64,000 bases of DNA from Oscarella lobularis (Eukaryota; Porifera; Homoscleromorpha; Homosclerophorida; Oscarellidae): positions 3,718,648-3,782,647 of the forward strand of contig NC_089177.1 in the NCBI RefSeq assembly GCF_947507565.1. Direction: 5' to 3'. Both the position numbers and the translations under genes were made by a program. This document shows positions 10,010 through 18,517 of the stretch, in pieces; the first letter of the stretch is position 1, and each line of letters starts with the position of its first letter. The notes beneath the pieces were generated by a model. That model was given only the letters and a program-made list of their open reading frames with translations. It was not told where the DNA came from and made no database searches.

Positions 10010-12911
10010 CTACGATATGGGCGGTAGCGGGCTCCTCATGAAATCGGCCTGTAGCGTTTCGCCGTTCTCATTCGGTCGGAAGAGCCGATTCGTGTCCGCC
10101 GATCCGTCCGCAAGCGGCGAAAGTCGTCGAAGCGCAATCCCGTCGTCGTGTCGCACGCTGATGGAGCTCGAAGCGTGATTATTAGGCAACCTGGGCATGG
10201 AACCGGCGACGCTCGCCGTTTCCATGGCACGTGCGATCAGTTGCGCCGTCGCATGACTTCCGGGCTTTTCCTTCGTCACATCGCGCTGCAACAATCCGCT
10301 CTTGTACATGTACTGAAGCAGGGCATTTCCAAGAAGACAGAAAACGGTGACGCCACCAAATATAATGAAAATACCGCCGAGATTGTAAAGATCGAGCGAC
10401 TGACGTTCGCCACTCAACGTCGAATCGCTGCACCGTTGACTATTCACTTCAAAGTGTCGTTTCTCGAGCTCGTCAAAATGCTCCTCGTCCCACGCGCGCA
10501 ATATGCGATCATTGAATCGATTCAAGTATTTCGCGTGAACGCTCGACTGCCGAACGACAAACCCCGTATTGACCTTGTGCCAACCGGTCCCAATGAGATC
10601 GAGTTCGCAATTGGGATCGCGTTCGGCCTGATAGACGCGCAGAACGCCGTCATCGGCGATGAACGCCGTCAAAGTTTTATTTTTCACCGCCTCGATGCCG
10701 TCGCTTACCGAATCGAATTCTTTGACGTTGAGTCGCGGAAAGAGAAGCGATTGCAAATATTGACTATCGCCAGTCACACTCAGACTTCCAACGGTTTTGT
10801 TGTTGAAATTTTCGATGCTATCATAAGCACTTTCGTAGTTACGACGAAGGAGAAAAGCGGTGAGATTAGCCGTGAAGCACGATGAGAGAATGAGCGTGAC
10901 GAAACAGACGACGATGATATAGGCGCGACCCGGCGCCGTCAGGACGGCGTCCTGATCCTGCGTGTACGTCAGCGTCGAGAACGATACGAACATCGAATCG
11001 GCCATGTTGGGGGCCCCTTCGGGAAAAACGTCGCGTCGCCATTCGAGAAAGAAGAGAATGAATCCGGTGAAGACGAAAAAGGCGAGCGTGAGAAGCCAGA
11101 CTTCGAGACTGAACGGACTCCAGAATTGCCACATGCTCGCTCCCGTGTCGTCGTTTCGAAGGACGATTGCGCCGAGTGACGTCGTGCGAATGTTGCGCGT
11201 AAAACTCACGTCGCGCAGACGACTCGACGTCAGCGCGAGCGGCGCGATGGCCATGTCGAAGTTGGTGTCCTGACGACGGAGTTCGCGTATCATGCGATCC
11301 CACGTCCAATCGGTCAAGTTGAATTCGTACTCGGCGAAACAGCCCTCGGCGAGATATTTGAACAGATCGATCACCCAGCCGGAGAAGCGATTATTTCCTT
11401 CTCGATTTAACGACAAGTCGATGTACGGCGAGTAGGCTTCGGGGACGAGAACGCGAAGACGATGACGACATTCGTCCTGTATGCCACTGGGCTTGCAGTA
11501 CGATCCCTTGTAGTAGCGGACTTCGCTTGTGCGACGAAATTTCGCGTCGTCGTCCCACGTGCCGATTGTTTTGAATGTGTATCTGCCGCTCGTCGTTCCA
11601 AGGGATGTATTCACTAAGTTCTTGATGTCAAATCTGACAGTGCGCACAAGTGAAAATACGCAATGGGATTATTATTTTTGGAAATACCTGGGTTTTCTTG
11701 TGCCGTCGCTCTGCATGGCTACAAGTCCGGAAGCGCCGTTATAAGTGACTTCTTTGAGATTGCTCATGAGGTCGAGTCCGTTGTCGAGTTGGCCGACGGG
11801 CAGGTCATCGGGACACGTGTAGTTGAGTATGAGTCCCGCGGCTAGCGTTTTGTCGATGGCGTGAGCAAGGGTCCAGACTGCGTCGTACGTGTTTGCCAAC
11901 GGTTCGTACTCTTCTTTCGACGACAACAAAAATCCGTGAACTTTATCAACTGAAAAAAGTACATGAGATGGGCAATTTTGAACATTTCTTTGTCTTACTC
12001 TCGTTTTTGCTGTACGTCGTCGCCAGCATGCCCTCCATCAAATCGAGTCGACTTTCGTCGAGTTTCAGCAATTCTTCTTCGTCGGGAATGAGAAGACAAA
12101 TCCAGGCAATGTCCTCGCCAATCAAATTCTCCTCCTTTGCTTGTTCAAAGACGGTCGCATAAAGCTCAGCATTCTGCTCGAGCGACGTGACAATGATCGT
12201 TAAACCGCTGTCGCGAAATATCTTCAAAACCGCTCGAATTTGGCTCTTCAGAGTGGCAGTTACATTTCCGCCGACTTTCGCTATTGTCTGCTTTTCGTGA
12301 TAGACGCCGTAGATTTCGTCTAAATTCTCGAACTGGAGCACGGCATCTTTGGCTCGCTTCTCGTCAGAGACGAGAAGACCGACCGAATTCCATTGAAAAT
12401 GCTTGAGAATGCCGCCGTCGAGCAATTCGATTCCGCGAAAAAGATTATTTTCCTTCATGCTGAAAAACGTCGTCGTCGTGTCGAACATGTAATCCTCGAC
12501 GTCGCGTCGCGACAGAACGGGCGAGAGAAGCGGTATGTTGGCATTGTCGGCGAGCTGGGCCAACACTTGGACTTCCTCGGCGCGAAACGGCGCAATCGCC
12601 GCCACCGTTTCCGCCGCCACACCCTGCATAAGTCGCCCGAAAGCGTCGAGTTTCGGATCGTCGTGGAGACTTCGATAGAAGGTGGAGTTCTTCAGTTGAA
12701 ACGTCGAGTTGAAGACGCTCTCCGGACTGAGCACGTTCTTGTTGACGTCCGCAACGGCCAAATCAAAATATCTCACGTAGATGTAATCGCGGAATGTCTC
12801 AACTGGTTCTCCCGTGGGCGAGATGAGACTGATTGTGAGAGTCACATTGGACGACGTTGCAAGCCCGCTGACGAGCAAGAGCGAGAGCAAGAGAGTCGCG
12901 AGTGCCGTCAT
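10010..12911 (-). CDS. Ionotropic glutamate receptor subunit (iGluR copy 1, with introns)
   Basis: A ligand-gated cation channel subunit of 932 residues from three exons, 12911-11999, 11949-11688 and 11633-10010, phases consistent. A signal peptide (residues 1-20) leads into an amino-terminal domain of the normal iGluR kind, including NIPLLSPVLSRRDV. S1 starts at RLRVLVPEAYSPYID and contains MAIAPLALTSSRLRDVSFT, whose Arg should grip the ligand carboxylate. After helix M1 and a pore loop with YTQDQ comes M3 with SSCFTANLTAFLL, a variant of the SYTANLAAF gate motif. S2 carries TAFIADDGVL, with Asp where AMPA-type receptors have Glu. M4 follows YNLGGIFIIFG, then a 90-residue cytoplasmic tail. 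It starts 94 bp from the next iGluR on the opposite strand. Confidence 0.93.
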
Positions 12912-13005
12912 ATGCTACTAGCTGGCACCGCCTACCGTAGTCTACGTATGGGATCACGAGATATCGTTCGTCTCTTCTGCTCCCTCCTACGTATGCGTTG
13001 ACGCG
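12912..13005. promoter_or_regulatory. Putative bidirectional promoter between two iGluR genes
   Basis: Only 94 bp separate the start codons of the minus-strand and plus-strand receptor genes, so promoter and both 5' UTRs must share or overlap this stretch, unless an upstream non-coding exon exists. No TATA box is evident. This is an inference from spacing only. Confidence 0.45.
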
Positions 13006-15567
13006 ATGGGCCCAATGACTATAGTCGGGCTCAGACTCGGCGTAATCTTCGTCGTTGTTGTCGGTGTAGGCTCCAAAAACAAAACTGGGGTCGGAGTAAC
13101 AATCTTCTACGACAATGCAACTGTTCAAGACGTTTTTGCCTATTACAATTTGACCAGGTCGGTTGCCGAATACGACGTGTTTTTCCCGACGCTCTTTCGT
13201 CAAACCGACTATTTTTTGACGTCATATAACTTACGTTCGGTTGACGAATTGAAAGTTCGACAAGTGACTGGAGAAGCCTTGAAGGCACTTTCCGATTCTC
13301 ATATCCTACTCGCTGTCGGCGGTCGAGATCTGCTGATTAAACTCGGTTCTGTGGCGTTGTTTCAGGCGCTTCCTGTCATCTCTCTAATTCCCCTTCACAA
13401 TTGGTACAACGATGGCAAGCGACTGACCAATGTTATCATTCCTCGTTTGGGGCAGCGTTTCAAGGGTCTCGCTCTCGTCGATTTGTTGAAGCCGCATGAC
13501 GGCGTTAAGACTGAAGTCAGCCTCATATTCCGAGAGGAAATCCCGAGTCCCGAGTTGCTCTTGTTTCGAAAGGAGAAGGAGAAAACCGTTGGGCTATTGA
13601 CGTACGAGTTCGGTGTTAGTAACGAAAGCCTTCGAGGGCTTAGAAGAGCTCTGCAGCCGATTAGAGGCTCGAATGATTTTCGTTTCGATTCTGTAGTTTT
13701 CGATTGTTCTCTGAGATATGTCGACACCATTCTGTCCATCATTGAAGACCTACTACTCGTGAAGAATTTGGTTGTCGTGTTTATGCACGATTTCATTGAA
13801 GTTCTTCATTGGTTTGCCGGCTCGACGAAGCATCATCGTTTGCCCGACTACACATTTGCGTTTCAGCTTGTCGTTCCACGTGCGGAGAATCGAACGAACG
13901 AGTATAGTGTCCTATCACAAGAAATTGCATCGATTTTGGCCGATGCAGCTGTGAAAATTGACTTTGATCCAGAAAACCGAACTCCTGCCACCGTTCCCTT
14001 AATAAACGATCAAGGAGTAGCGTGTGATCCCTCGTTTCGTACACTCTATTTTAACATTCTTAAAGAAGCAGACGAACTTCTTGACGCGCTGACTAGTGTG
14101 TGTGAATCGAAGGGCGCTATAGGTGGGGTAACACTCACGAAAGGAGGAGACCTGCCGACTGCCGCCAAAAAATGCACCGAATTTTCGAACATCTCATTTA
14201 ATATACTCAAATTGACGAGAACGTCTGAGAATCGCTGGATCAAGTATGGACAGTGGAGCAAGGCAGAGAGAAGGTCGTTTGGCGCGTGGAAACTTAATCC
14301 TTACGCGGACACACTAACGCGGACCTCAGTACTACAAGTATCCGTTTACTCGAATCCTCCATTCACTTATTGGAACGACTCGGCTGCAAAATGGGAAGGC
14401 GTAGACATAGACTTACTAGACGCAATTCAGACTAATCTCACTACGACTCGATTCGTACTGAGCCGCTTCAACGAGAGCGTACCGCTTGGATATCAGAATC
14501 GTACTCAGCACGCCGTTGATCATCTGACTGAAGACGGGACGACATTGGCAGTGGGAGGCTTGACGATCGAGGAACGCTATAGGAATTTCTTTGGACGATC
14601 GTACTTTACGATTGGCGTTGGGTTTGCGACGCTGAACGCGCCACGAGATGAAAAGGAGAGCGACGACAATAACATGTGGAATTTCATGAGTCCGTTTCAT
14701 TGGACGGTTTGGCTCGTGTTGATTTGCTTGATCGTTTTCTCGTCCGTCGTTTGCAAGTGGCTCGGCGTTGTGACGGGTTACAAGGATGGGCTGTGGATCA
14801 GTTGCTGCGCTCTCTTTTTCATGCAGGAAAATGCCCTGGTTCGAATGAAGAGCCCGTTTGCTCGAATCTACGTGTCTACTCTCTGCTTCTTCTTTCTTGT
14901 TCTCGTCTCCTCCTACACGGCTAATATGGTGAGTTTTTTGACGTCAGAAAACGTCGCTTTGCCTAAATCGTTCGTCGATTTGAAAGACTCGCAGGTGACG
15001 TCAATTGCTCCCAGTCATTTAGTAGATCGACTAAAGAGTTCAGCAGGAATCAAAACTATTTCGTCGGTCTCGGACGAGTCGACGGCTCTACGCTTGCTTC
15101 GCACTGGAAAGGCAACTGCGTACATCGCCGAGAAACATCGACTTGACAGACTCGTTCTTTATCCCAACTGCGACCTGATTGTCTCCAACGACGTCATATA
15201 TAAACAGCAGCTATCTTTTATTCATAAAGAATTACATTGGATTCTTCTCGGCGAAATCAACGCCGCGACGACCAGTTTCGTTGTCAATGGACGAGCCGAA
15301 GAGTCGTATCGACGATTTCTTTCGTACGGTACACCAAAAGGTACGTGCGGCCAGTCGCACAGAGCCGAAGGCGGTGGCAGCGGCGACGAAGAGGAGTCAT
15401 TGACTTTTTACAATCTCGGTGGAGTGTACATCATTATTGCCTGCATTGCTGTCATTTCAGTGATAGCGAACATCATATGGCGTGCTAAGTTGAAGAGACG
15501 ACGGAAAATCGTCCCTCGATTGTCTCTTTCAGTCGGAGAGACTTCACTGCCTCAGGAATCCGAATAA
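13006..15567 (+). CDS. Ionotropic glutamate receptor subunit (iGluR copy 2, intronless)
   Basis: An 853-residue receptor subunit in one exon, ATG at 13006 followed by a hydrophobic signal segment. The N-terminal domain differs from standard iGluRs but shares landmarks with the next two genes: PVISLIPLHNWY, RLGQRFKGLALVD and VVFMHDFIEVLHW. S1 has SVYSNPPFTYW and GLTIEERYRNFF, with a candidate ligand Arg. M1 follows the MSPFHWTVWL block. The pore loop is FFMQENALVRM, and counting back from the AR of FARIY puts Gln at the Q/R/N selectivity position. M3 carries VSSYTANMVSFLT. S2 has TAYIAEKHRL with Glu at the acidic ligand position. M4 follows YNLGGVYIII, and the tail is short and basic. First of three tandem paralogues. 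Confidence 0.92.
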   Translation: MGPMTIVGLRLGVIFVVVVGVGSKNKTGVGVTIFYDNATVQDVFAYYNLTRSVAEYDVFFPTLFRQTDYFLTSYNLRSVDELKVRQVTGEALKALSDSHILLAVGGRDLLIKLGSVALFQALPVISLIPLHNWYNDGKRLTNVIIPRLGQRFKGLALVDLLKPHDGVKTEVSLIFREEIPSPELLLFRKEKEKTVGLLTYEFGVSNESLRGLRRALQPIRGSNDFRFDSVVFDCSLRYVDTILSIIEDLLLVKNLVVVFMHDFIEVLHWFAGSTKHHRLPDYTFAFQLVVPRAENRTNEYSVLSQEIASILADAAVKIDFDPENRTPATVPLINDQGVACDPSFRTLYFNILKEADELLDALTSVCESKGAIGGVTLTKGGDLPTAAKKCTEFSNISFNILKLTRTSENRWIKYGQWSKAERRSFGAWKLNPYADTLTRTSVLQVSVYSNPPFTYWNDSAAKWEGVDIDLLDAIQTNLTTTRFVLSRFNESVPLGYQNRTQHAVDHLTEDGTTLAVGGLTIEERYRNFFGRSYFTIGVGFATLNAPRDEKESDDNNMWNFMSPFHWTVWLVLICLIVFSSVVCKWLGVVTGYKDGLWISCCALFFMQENALVRMKSPFARIYVSTLCFFFLVLVSSYTANMVSFLTSENVALPKSFVDLKDSQVTSIAPSHLVDRLKSSAGIKTISSVSDESTALRLLRTGKATAYIAEKHRLDRLVLYPNCDLIVSNDVIYKQQLSFIHKELHWILLGEINAATTSFVVNGRAEESYRRFLSYGTPKGTCGQSHRAEGGGSGDEEESLTFYNLGGVYIIIACIAVISVIANIIWRAKLKRRRKIVPRLSLSVGETSLPQESE

Positions 15568-15781
15568 TAATAATTATAAAAGTTGGAAAGGAATGCGCAG
15601 CTCACTTTGCTTCTGCTATATATTCACATCTTGTTGTACATACCTATCACGTGAGTTCCAGACTGTGCTGCGAAAACGACGACGGTTTGGCATCGCTCCT
15701 TCTCGCCGCGGTAGCACTGCACGAAGCGAAATTTGAAATTTTCAAAGACTCTTTGGCAACATCCGTCGCTTCCCTTCAAAT

Positions 15782-18313
15782 ATGCAATTGGGCGTGGCCT
15801 GCATAACATTTTGTTTCCTCTTGAGCTTTGCAGGGGAAGCGAAAGCGAAGAAGAAGGACCTCAACATCGTTATACTTCGAGATGTGCATAAATCGAGAAA
15901 CGCAAAGCCGCACCTTCCGCCATCACATGCTGAGAGACTGGGCTTGAATGCTTGGGAGTACAACTACGCAGTAAAAGGCTTCGTCAACGAGTTTCTGCTG
16001 AATCATACGAACTATCGACTCGCCAAGCTCAGAGAGGTGTCCGTAAACGGCGTTCGCGACGTGACGTATAAGAGCTACGAGTCTTCGTTTGACGCTCACG
16101 TCGTTTTCATACGCGGTGGAATCGACACGGTGTCGCAAGCATCAACCGTTTTATCGTTGTCAAATACTCCCGTCATTTCGTTGGAGCCTATTCATCATTG
16201 GGAGAGTGAGTCTCGTCGTCTGCCTCACGTTCTCACTCCGTGGTTTGGTCAGCATTTGAAGGGCAGAGCAACTTCTCAAATATTGACTCTGGATTCGGTA
16301 AAAAGAGTGAAATGGTGCACTGTGATTCGAGAGGAGACGATCAGCGTTGAGCTGAGGGAATTCAAAAAGGCTCAAAACGGTTTTCTCGCTGTTGCCGACT
16401 ATATTGTATCGCAACTAGACTACCATTCCAATTTCAAGTCACTAGGAGATGCCGTTGCCCCCTTGCCCAACGGCACTTACTTTGAATATGTGGTCATTGA
16501 TTGCCATCTCTACTTTCTTGATAGACTGCTTGTCGTCGTGTCAAGATTCATTCATCGTACGACAACGGTCTTTGTATTCCTGCACGATTATCTCGACGTC
16601 GTTCACTGGATTGCCGATTCTCCAGCTTCTCATTTGCTGCCCGACTTTACGCTCCTACTTTACCAAAAAGTCATATATAATGAAGGTAACTCGACTGATT
16701 TGCCAAGCAGCATTTACGAAGCGCTCGAATGGGACTTGTTCACCTCAGTCGCCAGCGGAGCAGCGTCTTCGAATTTTAACGGATACAGGAAATATTCGAA
16801 CGTGAGTTTCGCGCAGAGTGGATGTTTCGGAGTGGACAACGTGCAGTTTGTATCTCTGCTTGAGGGTCCCCAATTGCTGAATGCCCTCGAGTCCAATTGT
16901 GCGTTGGGCTTCAGTGGAAAAGTCCTTTTCACCAATGCTACCGAACTTCCTGCCAACTGCTTTAACGATTCGCTTGTCTCGTTCGAAATACGAAGGCTTC
17001 ACGTCGATTGGGTTGACAATCGCACTACGACACGTTGGTCTACTTACGGAAACTGGACGAATGCAAAAGGCGCTCTTCTAAAGGCGCCTTTTCCGGACCT
17101 GTATGAGGCAATACAGGTGAATTACACGTTGACCGTCTTGGTCTATCCGTCGCCTCCGTTTACGATGTGGAATAACGAGACAAACAGCTGGGAAGGTGTC
17201 GAAGTGGATATATTGAAAATGATCGAGTTTGAGGAAGGCAGCGTGCTAAATTTTGAATTTGTCAGCTGGAACAGCTCGCAGATTCTTCCTGCTGCAGACG
17301 AGCGCGAATTTTGGTCAAAATTGGCAAAGACCTACGACCTTCTTATCGGAGGTTTTCCTCTCTCGCACAACAGAAACAACGCCAAATCTTACTTCACTAC
17401 AGGAGTGACTATATTGACTCTAAATACGTCCGTGCAGAACGACGACAGTCTCACTTGGTGGGGTTTTCTCGATCCTTTTCGCTGGACCGTATGGCTCGTG
17501 ACAGGGCTCCTTCTCTTGATATCGACCCTGATGAGCAAATGGCTTGGACTGGTGAACGACTACGGTGACGGGCTCTGGTTGAGTTCGGCATCGGTTTTCT
17601 TCATGAACGAGAATCGGCTCGTGCAGATGAGAAATCCGTTTGGTCGCATCTACATCGTCTCTCTCTGCTTCGTCTTTCTCGTACTCGTATCCGCCTACAC
17701 GGCCAATATGATATCTTTTTTGACTTTGACCACCGAAAAGCCTCTGGCGACTCTATCCGCTCTAAAAGAGTCGAAGGGTCTCGTTGCGACGTCGTACTCT
17801 TTGGTCGACGAACTGCGCGACTCGGCTGGACTCAAGAGACTCAGGCCAGTCGATGACGAAGCCGTCGCATTAGAACTACTTCGAAATAATACGGTCTCTG
17901 CTTACATCGCCGAAAAAACCTCCCTAGATCGTCTTATCTTGAAATCTCGTCCATGCGACCTGCTTCTCTCCAGTGATTTGCTGTTTAAGAAACAGATTGC
18001 ACCTTTTTTTGGTTCCAAGAGTGCCGACCAAAGGTTGTCTACACTAAATGGCGCCCTGGAAAGAACTACCGGAAATGGTATTGGATATACTCTGTACGAC
18101 AAATACGTGGGACTTGGGCTAACTAAGAGCGGCTGTGAAATTGCGTACTCCAGTGCAGAAAGTGCCCGTGCTGAAGAATCGTTAGAGCTGCAGAATCTCG
18201 CCGGAATATTTATCGTGGCTGCAGCCGCTGCCGCCTTGTTTATCATTATGCGTCTACTCCTGGTCTGGTTAAGAAGAAGACCGTCGATTTCAATAACGCC
18301 AGCTGCATCCTAG
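15782..18313 (+). CDS. Ionotropic glutamate receptor subunit (iGluR copy 3, intronless)
   Basis: An 843-residue single-exon paralogue of the preceding gene, 214 bp downstream on the same strand. A signal peptide (MQLGVACITFCFLLSFAGEA) opens the protein. Shared N-terminal domain landmarks are PVISLEPIHHWE, WFGQHLKGRA and FVFLHDYLDVVHW. S1 contains TVLVYPSPPFTMW and LLIGGFPLSHNRNNAKSY. The membrane core has FLDPFRWTVWL, the pore loop FFMNENRLVQM with Asn at the selectivity position (the NMDA-receptor residue), and M3 with VSAYTANMISFLT. S2 has SAYIAEKTSL. M4 follows LQNLAGIFIV and the tail is about 15 residues. Probably a channel subunit that assembles with its neighbours, though that is inference. 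Confidence 0.92.
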   Translation: MQLGVACITFCFLLSFAGEAKAKKKDLNIVILRDVHKSRNAKPHLPPSHAERLGLNAWEYNYAVKGFVNEFLLNHTNYRLAKLREVSVNGVRDVTYKSYESSFDAHVVFIRGGIDTVSQASTVLSLSNTPVISLEPIHHWESESRRLPHVLTPWFGQHLKGRATSQILTLDSVKRVKWCTVIREETISVELREFKKAQNGFLAVADYIVSQLDYHSNFKSLGDAVAPLPNGTYFEYVVIDCHLYFLDRLLVVVSRFIHRTTTVFVFLHDYLDVVHWIADSPASHLLPDFTLLLYQKVIYNEGNSTDLPSSIYEALEWDLFTSVASGAASSNFNGYRKYSNVSFAQSGCFGVDNVQFVSLLEGPQLLNALESNCALGFSGKVLFTNATELPANCFNDSLVSFEIRRLHVDWVDNRTTTRWSTYGNWTNAKGALLKAPFPDLYEAIQVNYTLTVLVYPSPPFTMWNNETNSWEGVEVDILKMIEFEEGSVLNFEFVSWNSSQILPAADEREFWSKLAKTYDLLIGGFPLSHNRNNAKSYFTTGVTILTLNTSVQNDDSLTWWGFLDPFRWTVWLVTGLLLLISTLMSKWLGLVNDYGDGLWLSSASVFFMNENRLVQMRNPFGRIYIVSLCFVFLVLVSAYTANMISFLTLTTEKPLATLSALKESKGLVATSYSLVDELRDSAGLKRLRPVDDEAVALELLRNNTVSAYIAEKTSLDRLILKSRPCDLLLSSDLLFKKQIAPFFGSKSADQRLSTLNGALERTTGNGIGYTLYDKYVGLGLTKSGCEIAYSSAESARAEESLELQNLAGIFIVAAAAAALFIIMRLLLVWLRRRPSISITPAAS

Positions 18314-18517
18314 TCAATTCTTTGATAATGCCTTGTCTGACGTATAAAGCATCCCTTCCGCTGTACGCGTGATCCAGCGTTTGACGTGATCATTCGTAGG
18401 AGGGCTTATCAGCCGATCTTAGGGCGTTACTTGGCGTCTTGGTAGTAGAGTTCTCGACGAAACGCGCGACGAAAAGAAGCTGCAGACCGCGACGTGGCCG
18501 TCTCTACATCGAATATC

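Noticed and set aside
18494-18517. Upstream extension of iGluR copy 4
   Set aside because: The extra codons begin at GTG, while the first ATG at 18518 directly starts a signal peptide.
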